A DNA stretch of 14,879 nt from an uncultured bacterium (GTDB lineage: Bacteria > Bacillota > Clostridia > Lachnospirales > Lachnospiraceae), in contig CAMUHA010000071.1 of the NCBI GenBank assembly GCA_947088515.1, positions 1 through 14,879 of the forward strand. The letters run 5' to 3'. Made by a program: the position numbers and the translations under genes. Position 1 is the first letter of the stretch. Each line of letters begins with the position of its first letter. Shown here one piece after another: positions 1 through 6,528 of the stretch. The notes beneath the pieces are model-generated. The model had not been told where the DNA came from. It saw nothing but the letters and a program-made list of their open reading frames with translations, and did no database searches.

Positions 1-49
1 TTTTCAAGCATTGTAGCGATTCTATTTTTTCTCAACTGTCAAAAACAGG

Positions 50-78
50 ATTATACTGTTACCAAATTCAAATGTCAA
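50..78 (-). promoter_or_regulatory. Consensus sigma-A promoter pointing off the left edge
   Basis: Read on the minus strand there is a perfect TTGACA (78 to 73), a 17-base spacer, and a perfect TATAAT (55 to 50). This matches the vegetative sigma consensus exactly. Transcription would start near position 43 and leave the window leftwards, so the gene it serves is not visible. A short inverted repeat CTGT-N5-ACAG (36-48) lies across the predicted start and could be an operator, though four-base arms are weak evidence. The promoter also means the gene to the left need not depend on cysK readthrough. Confidence 0.75.
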
Positions 79-130
79 TATTCTCCAAAATAAATTTATT
101 CATATAACGTAAAAAATTGTAAAAGATAAC

Positions 131-141
131 GGCCTTAGGCC
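131..141 (-). terminator. Possible weak hairpin at the cysK stop codon
   Basis: GGCC-TTA-GGCC is a perfect short inverted repeat that includes the cysK stop codon in its loop. On the minus strand it is followed by a T-rich stretch (TTTTACAATTTTTT, about 125 to 112). The stem has only four base pairs and the T tract is about six bases away, so this would be a poor intrinsic terminator at best. Confidence 0.25.
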
Positions 142-1091
142 AACCCGGAAGCTTCACTTTCTGCAAACATAGGCGTGGACAGGTACCTGTCGCCGGAATC
201 CGGAAGCAGAGCCACAATTGTTTTTCCTTCGTTTTCCGGCCTTTGGGATAAAAGCACTGCCGCTTTTAATGCTGCACCTGAAGAAATTCCCACTAAAATC
301 CCCTCACTGCGTGCAAACCGTCTTCCTTCCGCAAACGCATCCTCATCCTCAATCACAATTACTTCATCATATATTTCCGTGTTCAACGCCTTTGGCACAA
401 ATCCTGCGCCAATTCCCTGAATCTTATGGGCGCCGGCTGTTTTCTTAGATAAGACCGGACTGGACGCCGGCTCTACTGCCACCACCCCAACCTGTGGATT
501 TTGGGATTTTAAATATTCCCCCACGCCAGTTATTGTTCCGCCGGTACCTACGCCTGCTACAAAAATATCCACCTTTCCATCTGTCTGTTCCCAGATTTCA
601 GGGCCTGTGGTATCCTTGTGGGCTTGGGCATTGGCCGGATTGACAAACTGTCCCAATATCACAGCGCCGGGAATGGATGCCTTAAGCTCATCCGCCTTTT
701 CAATGGCTCCCTTCATCCCCTTTGCGCCTTCTGTAAGCGCCAGCTGCGCGCCATACGCTCTTAGAAGGTTTCTCCGCTCCACGCTCATCGTATCTGGCAG
801 TGTAAAGATGGCTTTGTACCCCTTAGCCGCAGCCACAAGCGCAAGTCCAATGCCCATATTGCCGGAAGTAGGCTCAATAATCGTGGCTCCAGGCCTTAAA
901 ATTCCTTTCTTTTCAGCATCCTCCACCATGGCAAGCGCTGCACGTTCCTTTACAGAGCCAGCCGGATTTAAATATTCCAGCTTCGCCAGCAGACACACAT
1001 TTCCGGCTCCCGCCCATGTTCCATAGCGATTCAGCTTCAAAATTGGCGTCCCGCCAATTAATTCCAGCACACTTTCTTTAATTTTTCCCAT
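135..1091 (-). CDS. cysK: Cysteine synthase (O-acetylserine sulfhydrylase)
   Basis: A PLP enzyme of fold type II that makes L-cysteine from O-acetylserine and sulfide in the cytoplasm. The 318 residues match the usual CysK length (about 310). Visible motifs are the PLP lysine K48 in NPAGSVKER, the substrate and phosphate loop TSGNMG (75-80, usually TSGNTG), the glycine-rich GTGGTITG near 183, and SSGAAL and DSGDRYLST towards the C terminus. The start ATG has AAGGAG seven bases upstream. It lies 50 bases downstream of malY on the same strand with no obvious promoter between, so the two are probably one sulfur amino-acid operon. A CysM or cystathionine beta-synthase-like role cannot be fully excluded from sequence alone, but the length and absence of a CBS domain favour CysK. 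Confidence 0.93.
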   Translation of the reverse strand: MGKIKESVLELIGGTPILKLNRYGTWAGAGNVCLLAKLEYLNPAGSVKERAALAMVEDAEKKGILRPGATIIEPTSGNMGIGLALVAAAKGYKAIFTLPDTMSVERRNLLRAYGAQLALTEGAKGMKGAIEKADELKASIPGAVILGQFVNPANAQAHKDTTGPEIWEQTDGKVDIFVAGVGTGGTITGVGEYLKSQNPQVGVVAVEPASSPVLSKKTAGAHKIQGIGAGFVPKALNTEIYDEVIVIEDEDAFAEGRRFARSEGILVGISSGAALKAAVLLSQRPENEGKTIVALLPDSGDRYLSTPMFAESEASGLA

Positions 1092-1141
1092 TCATACACT
1101 CCTTCAATCAAATTCCGTTTCTGCTGCTTTAAATATCCCCA

Positions 1142-2326
1142 CTAGCATTCCTTCACCGCCTCTTCCAGCCTATGTAACGCCTGCTCCAAAACAGCCCTGG
1201 GACAAGCAGTATTTACCCTCTGGAATCCGGCTCCGGCATCTCCAAAAATAGAACCGTCATCCAGCCATAATCCTGCCCTTTTCACAATCAGTTCTTCCAG
1301 TTTACTGTTCGTAAGCCCAAGCCCGCGGAAATCCAGCCATGCAAGGTATGTGCCTTCCGGTTTATTCATTTTTACCTTTGGAATATGGGAATCAATGTAT
1401 TCCTTCATATAATCTATATTTCCTTCAATATATTTAAGAACCGCCTGATACCACTCTTCCCCATGCCGGTAAGCTGCCCTGCACGCCATGGCTCCGGCCG
1501 CATTTAACTCACTGTACCCGGAAGCCTCCACCTGTTTTTTAAAAGGATGCCGAAGGGCCGCCGATGGTATCAGAATATTGGACGCCTGAAGACCTGCAAT
1601 ATTAAAGGTTTTGCTGGGCGCCGTACAGACAACGGAAATATCCTTATATTCTTCTTTCACTCCTGCAAACACATGATGCCTGCCCTGATGCACAAAATCT
1701 GCATGAATCTCATCGCTGACTACAATCACATGATGTTTCAGGCAGATATCCCCCACAGCAGTCAGTTCCTCCTTTGTCCAGACTCTTCCCACCGGATTAT
1801 GCGGGCTGCACAGCAGGAACAGCTTTATATTGTTTCTGATGATTTTATCCTCAAAATCCTCTATATCCATGTGGTAATTTCCCCATTCGTCGCAAATCAG
1901 AGTATTGCTCACCACCATCCGCTTGTTGTTTGTAACCACATTGCTGAATGGATGATAGACTGGCTGCTGGATTAAAACCGCGTCCCCAACATTGGTAAAC
2001 GCTTTCACTGCCATAGACAGAGCAAAAACAACCCCAGGCGTCTTTACCACCCACCCCGGATTTATTTCAAAATCATGATGCCGGATAAACCATGACTGTA
2101 AAGCTTCAAAGTAGTCTTCACCCACTTCACAGTAACCATAAATTCCATGCTTTACCTGCTCTTCCAGCGCTTCCTGAATATAAGAAGAAATCTGAAAGTC
2201 CATATCTGCCACCCACAATGACAATGCGTCCTCTGGAAGCTCCTTGTTTATTGTGAAACTATATTTCACCGAATCTGTATTTCTTCTGTCTATCACCTTG
2301 TCAAAATCAAGGTTTCTCTCTGCCAT
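1142..2326 (-). CDS. malY: MalY/PatB-family cystathionine beta-lyase (PLP C-S lyase)
   Basis: A fold-type I aminotransferase-like PLP enzyme of 394 residues, the usual MalY/PatB length (about 390). Family members cleave cystathionine to homocysteine, pyruvate and ammonia, and also cysteine to sulfide. Visible features are the N-terminal LWVADMDF (about 37-44), SPHNPVGR (174-181) with the PLP-contacting Asn177, SDEIHADF (204-211), and the Schiff-base lysine K239 in APSKTFN. The ATG has a strong AGGAGG eight bases upstream (minus-strand positions 2340 to 2335). It is the first gene of the malY-cysK unit, so one transcript would carry a C-S lyase and a cysteine synthase, linking methionine and cysteine interconversion. 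A promoter is proposed at 2486 to 2458. The E. coli role of MalY in maltose repression should not be assumed here. PatB is an equally good name. Confidence 0.88.
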   Translation of the reverse strand: MAERNLDFDKVIDRRNTDSVKYSFTINKELPEDALSLWVADMDFQISSYIQEALEEQVKHGIYGYCEVGEDYFEALQSWFIRHHDFEINPGWVVKTPGVVFALSMAVKAFTNVGDAVLIQQPVYHPFSNVVTNNKRMVVSNTLICDEWGNYHMDIEDFEDKIIRNNIKLFLLCSPHNPVGRVWTKEELTAVGDICLKHHVIVVSDEIHADFVHQGRHHVFAGVKEEYKDISVVCTAPSKTFNIAGLQASNILIPSAALRHPFKKQVEASGYSELNAAGAMACRAAYRHGEEWYQAVLKYIEGNIDYMKEYIDSHIPKVKMNKPEGTYLAWLDFRGLGLTNSKLEELIVKRAGLWLDDGSIFGDAGAGFQRVNTACPRAVLEQALHRLEEAVKEC

Positions 2327-2415
2327 CTTTTTATCCTCCTAATGCCAAATTCTTCTAATAGCCTTTTACAGCATCTGCCTGACAAATAATGCCTTTAAAT
2401 ATTTACGGCACATTC

Positions 2416-2444
2416 TTGACAAATCGCCAAAACAGCTGTATATT
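2416..2444 (+). promoter_or_regulatory. Sigma-A promoter for the C39-like gene
   Basis: TTGACA (2416-2421), a 17-base spacer, then TATATT (2439-2444), a near-consensus vegetative promoter. The predicted start is near 2451, giving a leader of about 46 bases before the ATG at 2497. It faces the proposed malY promoter, and both predicted starts fall at about the same base. Confidence 0.7.
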
Positions 2445-2457
2445 ACTATCACTTTGC

Positions 2458-2486
2458 ATCATACAATTTTTTGACAGTTTTGTCAC
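2458..2486 (-). promoter_or_regulatory. Sigma-A promoter for malY-cysK
   Basis: On the minus strand there is GTGACA (2486 to 2481, five of six consensus bases), a 17-base spacer, and TATGAT (2463 to 2458, five of six). The predicted start near 2451 gives a leader of about 125 bases for malY. Transcription from here would run through the opposing promoter at 2416-2444. Confidence 0.6.
2472..2485. promoter_or_regulatory. TGACA-N4-TGTCA palindrome, candidate operator
   Basis: A perfect inverted repeat with five-base arms (2472-2476 and 2481-2485). It overlaps the -35 box of the malY promoter and sits in the 5' leader of the C39-like gene, just before its ribosome binding site. A regulator bound here could block malY initiation and hinder elongation into the divergent gene. 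The arm partly resembles a -35 box, so chance similarity is possible. Confidence 0.35.
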
Positions 2487-2496
2487 GGAGTACATA

Positions 2497-3111
2497 ATGA
2501 AAAATTTATTAAATTACCAGACTTCAGAATATGACTGCGGACCTGTTACCATTTTAAACGGCATCCGCTATCTTTTTGAGAGGGAGGAAATTTATCCCGA
2601 AATTATAAAATTTATTATGTCTTTTTGTATGGATACCTACAATGAAGCAGGAGAGCCCTGTAAACATGGCACTTCAGCTGCTGCCATGAATTATGTCTCA
2701 TGCTGGCTGAATCACTTTGGAAAGGTCAAAAATTTCCCTATCCACTGTGAGCATTACTCCAGCGGGGATGTTACGATTACACCGGAAAGCGCCATCACAG
2801 CTGCCCTTGCAAAAGGCGGTGTGGTATTATTGCACCTTTTTTTGGATGTGGGTCATTATGTGCTTCTTACAGGAATAGAAAATGACAGGATTCTACTCTT
2901 TGACCCCTTTTATGAGGAGACAGATGACCCGGAGCTGGATGAAGAATATAATACTGATGAAATCCACTTTATCACTGACCAGCCCAAGCGGGCAAACCGC
3001 TCCGTTTCCATCAGCCGCCTGAACCGGATGACAAAAGGCTACTATGAAATGGGAAGCTTCTGTTGCAGGGAAGCGTTGGTTATGTATAATACAAATATTA
3101 CTAAGTTATAG
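2497..3111 (+). CDS. Free-standing C39/papain-like cysteine peptidase-fold protein
   Basis: A 204-residue soluble protein with no signal peptide or membrane segment. It has the layout of the C39 papain-like fold: Q8 six residues before C14 in the motif QTSEYDCGP (oxyanion glutamine plus nucleophile), H120 in VGHYVLLTG, and D136 in LLFDPFYE. These would form a Cys-His-Asp triad. C39 domains usually sit on ABC exporters and cut double-glycine leaders, but here no transporter, leader peptide or bacteriocin gene is adjacent, so the substrate is unknown. The ATG at 2497 is preferred over an upstream in-frame ATG at 2389 because CGGAG lies six bases before it, the promoter at 2416-2444 would start transcription downstream of 2389, and the homologous part begins here. 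It is divergent from malY. Additional cysteines (C44, C55, C69, C84, C189, C190) are notable for a cytoplasmic protein. Confidence 0.7.
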   Translation: MKNLLNYQTSEYDCGPVTILNGIRYLFEREEIYPEIIKFIMSFCMDTYNEAGEPCKHGTSAAAMNYVSCWLNHFGKVKNFPIHCEHYSSGDVTITPESAITAALAKGGVVLLHLFLDVGHYVLLTGIENDRILLFDPFYEETDDPELDEEYNTDEIHFITDQPKRANRSVSISRLNRMTKGYYEMGSFCCREALVMYNTNITKL

Positions 3112-3131
3112 CCTGTTACAGAATTTAAAGG

Positions 3132-3144
3132 GCCGTCCTGCGGC
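3132..3144 (+). terminator. Small GC hairpin after the C39-like gene
   Basis: GCCG-TCCTG-CGGC followed by TTTC lies about 20 bases after the stop codon of the peptidase-like gene. The core stem has four GC pairs, extendable by GU pairs, with only a short T run, so it is a weak terminator candidate. Confidence 0.3.
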
Positions 3145-3223
3145 TTTCAAACATATGCTAAAGTATCTACCTGTCGCCGCAAATTTGGCCGCCTCATAAA
3201 ACCTTCTGAAAATTAATATACAA

Positions 3224-3261
3224 ACCCGGAACTGCAAAAATTTCATTTTACAATTCCGGGT
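3224..3261. terminator. Hairpin between convergent genes, likely bidirectional terminator
   Basis: ACCCGGAA (3224-3231) pairs perfectly with TTCCGGGT (3254-3261). Inside this eight-pair stem, further pairing (TG with CA, then AAAA with TTTT) extends it into a long imperfect hairpin. It lies between the plus-strand peptidase-like gene and the minus-strand spoVT, where a shared terminator is expected. The flanking T tracts are only moderate on either side (TTGTATATTAATTTT on the minus strand). Confidence 0.6.
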
Positions 3262-3291
3262 CTTCCATTTTGCCATGATATCTGATAGTTT

Positions 3292-3837
3292 CTACTGTTC
3301 CATCTGTCTTCCAAGAAACCCGGCCGCAGACTGGATTAGTTTTTGCTCCACTTCTCCCATTTTTCCCTTTTCATCATTGTCAATCAGCACCACACCGCCA
3401 ATCATATCCCCTTCACAGATAATTGGGAAAATGGCTTCCTGCTGAAATTCATCCGTAACGTCCTGGGTAATTGGGATAAAATTCGTATCCTCCTTTGAGG
3501 CAATCACCATTTCCCGCTTATTTAACTTTTCCTCCAGTTCCTTACTGATTGACTTTCCAAGAATACTCTTAAAACCGCCTGATACCGCAATAAACTGGTC
3601 CCGGTCCGCTATAAGAGCCGTCCTTCCGGACACCTGTGCAAGGCTTTCCGCATATTGCTTTGCAAAGGTATTCATTTCACCTATGGGAGAATATTTTTTT
3701 AAAATAATCTCGCCTTCCCTGTCGGTAAATATTTCCAGCGGGTCACTCTCTCTTATGCGGAGTGTGCGCCTTATTTCCTTGGGTATTACAATACGGCCTA
3801 AATCATCTATCCGTCTTACAATGCCTGTTGCTTTCAT
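3292..3837 (-). CDS. spoVT: Stage V sporulation protein T, AbrB-family transcription factor
   Basis: A 181-residue regulator close to the B. subtilis SpoVT length (178). Residues 1-50 are an AbrB/SpoVT swapped-hairpin DNA-binding domain, visible in MKATGIVRRIDDLGRIVIP followed by KEIRRTLRIRE. Residues from about 55 onward form a GAF-like domain (for example IICEGDMIGGVVLIDND). In Bacillus it is made in the forespore late in sporulation and tunes sigma-G-dependent genes. Here that role is inferred by orthology. The ATG has GGAGG nine bases upstream. The gene stands alone, convergent to the peptidase-like gene, with a sigma-G-like promoter proposed at 4029 to 4001. The full-length GAF domain separates it from the shorter AbrB and Abh proteins. 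Confidence 0.95.
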   Translation of the reverse strand: MKATGIVRRIDDLGRIVIPKEIRRTLRIRESDPLEIFTDREGEIILKKYSPIGEMNTFAKQYAESLAQVSGRTALIADRDQFIAVSGGFKSILGKSISKELEEKLNKREMVIASKEDTNFIPITQDVTDEFQQEAIFPIICEGDMIGGVVLIDNDEKGKMGEVEQKLIQSAAGFLGRQMEQ

Positions 3838-4000
3838 TTATCACTTCCTCCATTTCCACCGGCATATCCATGCTTCCTCCGGTATCCGGCTTCATCTGTC
3901 ATCCCAAAAACCCAGATGCTGCCGCCGTTTAGACTTTTCCATCAGAAAAAACTGCCGTCAGCTTAAATCAACCGGTATATTTTCGCATTGGTCATGGAGT

Positions 4001-4029
4001 TATTATCTGTAAAAAATGGAGAATTATTC
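4001..4029 (-). promoter_or_regulatory. Possible sigma-G promoter of spoVT
   Basis: On the minus strand GAATA (4029 to 4025) fits the B. subtilis sigma-G -35 consensus GHATR. It is followed after 17 bases by GATAATA (4007 to 4001), which matches the -10 consensus CATHMTA at six of seven positions. The predicted start is near 3994, about 157 bases before the spoVT ATG. These motifs are degenerate and AT-rich sequence produces them by chance. The assignment rests on B. subtilis spoVT being sigma-G dependent. Confidence 0.4.
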
Positions 4030-4062
4030 TTTACAATTGTCAAAAAATATCTTTAAAACCCT

Positions 4063-5547
4063 CTATACTTCATTGAGTTTATCAATCAGAGCCTGAAGCT
4101 CTTTTGCCCCTACGCCGGAGCCTTTTGCAAAACTAAGCACACCTCTAAGAGGCATATAACGCATCATGGCTTCTATCATTTCCCCTGAAATTGCTTCTGA
4201 AGTCACGCTGCCGCCTTCATCACTTCCTCCCAGCATATTTTGTGACATTAGTCCCTTTACAATTTCAGCAGCTTTAGGATTTTCCATCACATCGCCCAAT
4301 GTGGAATCTGTGGTATAATGCACAGGAAGCGCTACGGTTGACTCTACATACACATCCTCCTGCAATACAATATCCCGTGAAGATTTGCCAATCATAATCG
4401 TAAATTCCCCGCTTTCCACGTGCCAGTCATGAATTTGGGTGTTATAATACGCAAAGGCCCGTTTCCCCAAAGTAAAGGTTAGCGTCTTAGTTTCTCCCGG
4501 CTGTAACTCAACTTTTGCAAAGGCCCGCAGTTCCTTTACCGGACGTATTACCATGCTTTCTTTGTCTGCCACATAAAGCTGCGCCACCTCTTTTCCTGCA
4601 CGGCTTCCTGTGTTAGTCACTTCCACCGTAACAGTAAGGGTTTCCGTATCTTTTATTCTGCGGCCGTCCAGTTTTAAATTGGAATAGGAAAAAGTTGTAT
4701 AGGATAGTCCATGCCCAAAAGGAAACAGTACTTCCATTTTTTTCTTATCGTAATAACGGTATCCTACAAAGACCCCCTCTCGGTACTCCACCAAATCTTT
4801 TTCTCCTGGGAAGTTCAGGTAAGAGGGATTATCTTCCAGTTTCACAGGAAACGTCTCTGGCAGCTTTGCGCTGGGGTTCACCTTTCCAAACAAAATATCA
4901 TATTGAGCGCTCCCCACTGCCTGTCCGCCCAAATAACTTTCCAGCACACCTTTTACTTTGGAAATCCATGGCATTTCCACAGGAGAACCATTGTGGAGCG
5001 CCACCACCACATTAGGCTGCACCTTAGCCACCTCTTCAATCAATCTGTTCTGGCAGGCTGGCATAGACATATGGCTTCTGTCAAAACCTTCTGATTCAAA
5101 GCTGTCCGGCAGGCCGGCAAAAATCACTGCAGCCTCTGCCTTTGCTGCCGCTCTTACCGCCTCTGATAAAAGCGCTTCGTCTGTCTCATCTTTTTCCAAA
5201 TCATACCCTTGCGCATAAATGATATTATCGTTGCCCGCCGCCGCATCAAGCGCACTGGTCACTTTATGGCTGTTAATATGGGAGCTTCCTCCTCCCTGAT
5301 AACGGGGTTTTTTGGCAAACATACCGATAAACGCCACTTTCCGCTCCTCCGACAGAGGAAGCAGATTATCTTCATTCTTTAAAAGAACAATGGTTTCCTC
5401 TGCAACCCTTCGGGCCGCCTCATGGTCCTTATCCCGGTCAAAAACAGCATTTTTATCCCGGTTTTCCTCAAAGCGGTATATGACATTTAAGATTCTCTCT
5501 ACTGCCCTGTCCACCACTGCTTCCTCTAAAGTTCCGTTCTTCCACAA
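4063..5547 (-). CDS. GH3 beta-glucosidase, C-terminal fragment
   Basis: This open frame of 494 codons can only begin at a TTG (5547 to 5545) with no ribosome binding site, so it is unlikely to be translated on its own. It holds the end of the first domain (residues 3-27), the alpha/beta sandwich domain (about 50-270) with TIVLLKNEDNLLPL and YQGGGSSHIN, the ESEGFDRSHMSMP segment (151-163) where this subfamily places its acid/base glutamate (probably E153), and the Fn3-like domain (about 305-400, TVEVTNTGSRAGKEVAQLYV). The last 90 residues, after the Fn3-like domain, contain a glycine- and serine-rich linker and a tail that resembles a small helical module. Confidence 0.7.
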   Translation of the reverse strand: MWKNGTLEEAVVDRAVERILNVIYRFEENRDKNAVFDRDKDHEAARRVAEETIVLLKNEDNLLPLSEERKVAFIGMFAKKPRYQGGGSSHINSHKVTSALDAAAGNDNIIYAQGYDLEKDETDEALLSEAVRAAAKAEAAVIFAGLPDSFESEGFDRSHMSMPACQNRLIEEVAKVQPNVVVALHNGSPVEMPWISKVKGVLESYLGGQAVGSAQYDILFGKVNPSAKLPETFPVKLEDNPSYLNFPGEKDLVEYREGVFVGYRYYDKKKMEVLFPFGHGLSYTTFSYSNLKLDGRRIKDTETLTVTVEVTNTGSRAGKEVAQLYVADKESMVIRPVKELRAFAKVELQPGETKTLTFTLGKRAFAYYNTQIHDWHVESGEFTIMIGKSSRDIVLQEDVYVESTVALPVHYTTDSTLGDVMENPKAAEIVKGLMSQNMLGGSDEGGSVTSEAISGEMIEAMMRYMPLRGVLSFAKGSGVGAKELQALIDKLNEV

Positions 5548-6331
5548 TCAGCTTGTCATTTGCCCCCATGGAAGATGGCATTTCTAAATCCAGTCCGGCT
5601 TTTAAATCAGCCACACGGTCATTTACCGCCCCCCAGTCGCTCATTACATATCCGTCAAAACCCCATTCATCCCTAAGCACATCCGTCAGATATTTCTTGT
5701 TTTCAGCCGCATAGACGCCATTTATTTTGTTATAAGAGCACATCACTGTCCAGGGCTTCTTTTTCGTCACCGCCCCTTCAAAAGCTGCTAAATAAATCTC
5801 CCGCAAGGTTCTTTCATCTATCTGGGAACTTGCGCTCATTCTTCTGGTTTCCTGATTATTCGCAAGAAAATGCTTGATACTGGTTCCCACATTCTGGCTC
5901 TGTATTCCCTCAATCAACGCACCTGCCATTTCAGATGCCACCAGAGGGTCTTCCGAATAATATTCAAAATTCCGCCCGCACAAAGGAGAACGCTTAATAT
6001 TCACTGCTGGGCCTAAAATCACACTGACTCCCTCTGCCTGACACTCTCTTCCAAGTACCTTTCCCATTTCCACAAGCAGCTCTGTGTTAAATGAAGCGGC
6101 AGTTCCGCATCCTGCCGGAAAACAAACTGCTTTAATGCTTTCATTCACCCCAAGATGGTCTGCCTTATCATCCTGTTTCCTAAGTCCATGAGGACCATCA
6201 GAAACCATGGATGCCGGGATGCCCAGCCTTTCCAGCCCTTCCGTATGCCAGAAGTCTGCCCCAGAGCAAAAAGCCGCTTTCTCCTCCAGCGTCATCTTCC
6301 CAATCAATTCCATTAATTTTTCCGCTTCCAC
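5468..6331 (-). CDS. GH3 beta-glucosidase, N-terminal fragment
   Basis: The frame encodes 287 residues. The first 264 are genuine GH3 catalytic-domain sequence and the last 23 are out-of-frame residues after the lesion. Visible motifs include MTLEEKAAFCSGADFWHT (13-30), SDGPHGLRKQ, GRNFEYYSEDP, KHFLANNQE (K153-H154) and the nucleophile D232 in VMSDWGAVNDR. The chosen start is a GTG (6331 to 6329) because GGAGG lies seven bases upstream (6343 to 6339). An ATG five codons in (6316) is the alternative and would begin MELIGKMTLEEK, which is also typical. The fragment lacks the second domain that supplies the acid/base residue, so it should not be an active glucosidase. Confidence 0.75.
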   Translation of the reverse strand: MEAEKLMELIGKMTLEEKAAFCSGADFWHTEGLERLGIPASMVSDGPHGLRKQDDKADHLGVNESIKAVCFPAGCGTAASFNTELLVEMGKVLGRECQAEGVSVILGPAVNIKRSPLCGRNFEYYSEDPLVASEMAGALIEGIQSQNVGTSIKHFLANNQETRRMSASSQIDERTLREIYLAAFEGAVTKKKPWTVMCSYNKINGVYAAENKKYLTDVLRDEWGFDGYVMSDWGAVNDRVADLKAGLDLEMPSSMGANDKLIVEERNFRGSSGGQGSRENLKCHIPL

Positions 6332-6385
6332 TCCAATACCTCCATTTTTAGTTCCGCTTCCGCCCCTCCTGGCGCCTCCTTCTTC

Positions 6386-6424
6386 AGAGTAAATCCTGGA
6401 TGCTTCGCATCCTGTATTTCCTCT
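6386..6424. repeat. Hairpin in repeat copy one
   Basis: GGATGC (6398-6403) and GCATCC (6407-6412) pair around a TTC loop (GAA on the minus strand). Outer pairing continues with AAAT (6391-6394) to ATTT (6416-6419) and AGAG (6386-6389) to CTCT (6421-6424), with a one-base mismatch and a small internal loop between. There is no T tract, so it does not look like an intrinsic terminator. Confidence 0.75.
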
Positions 6425-6489
6425 GGGCTCCCAGATGGGCTCCGCTGTCTTTTAGTTCCGCTTCCGCCCCTCCTGGCGCCTCCTTCTTC

Positions 6490-6528
6490 AGAGCAAATCC
6501 TGGATGCTTCGCATCCTGTATTTCCTCT
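6490..6528. repeat. Hairpin in repeat copy two
   Basis: The same stem-loop as in copy one. The only difference between copies, C6494 in place of T6390, falls exactly in the unpaired mismatch position, so all stem pairs are kept. Confidence 0.75.

Larger units (their letters stand above)
4063..6331 (-). pseudogene. GH3 beta-glucosidase gene, split by a frameshift
   Basis: Two overlapping minus-strand frames encode the two halves of one GH3 glycoside hydrolase: (beta/alpha)8 domain, alpha/beta sandwich domain, then a C-terminal Fn3-like domain. The join is near 5539-5542. Family members usually read IVEAVKNG or IVEAVRNG here, while this gene reads IVE then, in the next frame, KNGTLEEA. Loss of GAAGCAGT or a similar eight bases between two GAAG repeats would produce exactly this. 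Restored, the protein would be about 758 residues, normal for the family. No signal peptide is present, so the intact enzyme would act in the cytoplasm on imported beta-glucosides. Both halves are otherwise free of stops and keep the catalytic residues, so the lesion is recent or is a sequencing error. No slippery heptamer is visible at the junction. Confidence 0.85.

Noticed and set aside
183..196. Perfect palindrome GACAGGTACCTGTC near the 3' end of cysK
   Set aside because: It encodes part of the conserved GDRYLST motif of cysteine synthases, so coding constraint explains it. No promoter is associated with it.
607..1026. Plus-strand open frame of 139 codons opposite cysK
   Set aside because: It lies wholly within the conserved cysK gene, has no recognisable product and has a low-complexity Ala/Ser-rich composition expected of an antisense shadow.
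1547..1975. Plus-strand open frame of 142 codons opposite malY
   Set aside because: Antisense to strongly conserved MalY motifs, with no ribosome binding site or family resemblance.
2389..2496. N-terminal extension of the C39-like protein from an upstream ATG
   Set aside because: The extension looks like a hydrophobic signal at first, but it spans the promoter and predicted start site, whereas a proper ribosome binding site precedes the ATG at 2497.
3161..3185. CCTGTCGCCG word shared between the 3112-3291 gap and the end of cysK
   Set aside because: Ten shared bases without extended similarity on either side are not enough to call a repeat.
3683..4012. Plus-strand open frame overlapping the 5' end of spoVT
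   Set aside because: Antisense to the conserved AbrB domain. The His- and Ser-rich translation resembles no known protein.
5530..5550. Programmed ribosomal frameshift in the GH3 gene
   Set aside because: No slippery heptamer, stimulatory hairpin or Shine-Dalgarno-like stimulator is evident, GH3 enzymes are not known to need frameshifting, and the expected AV residues are missing at the junction.
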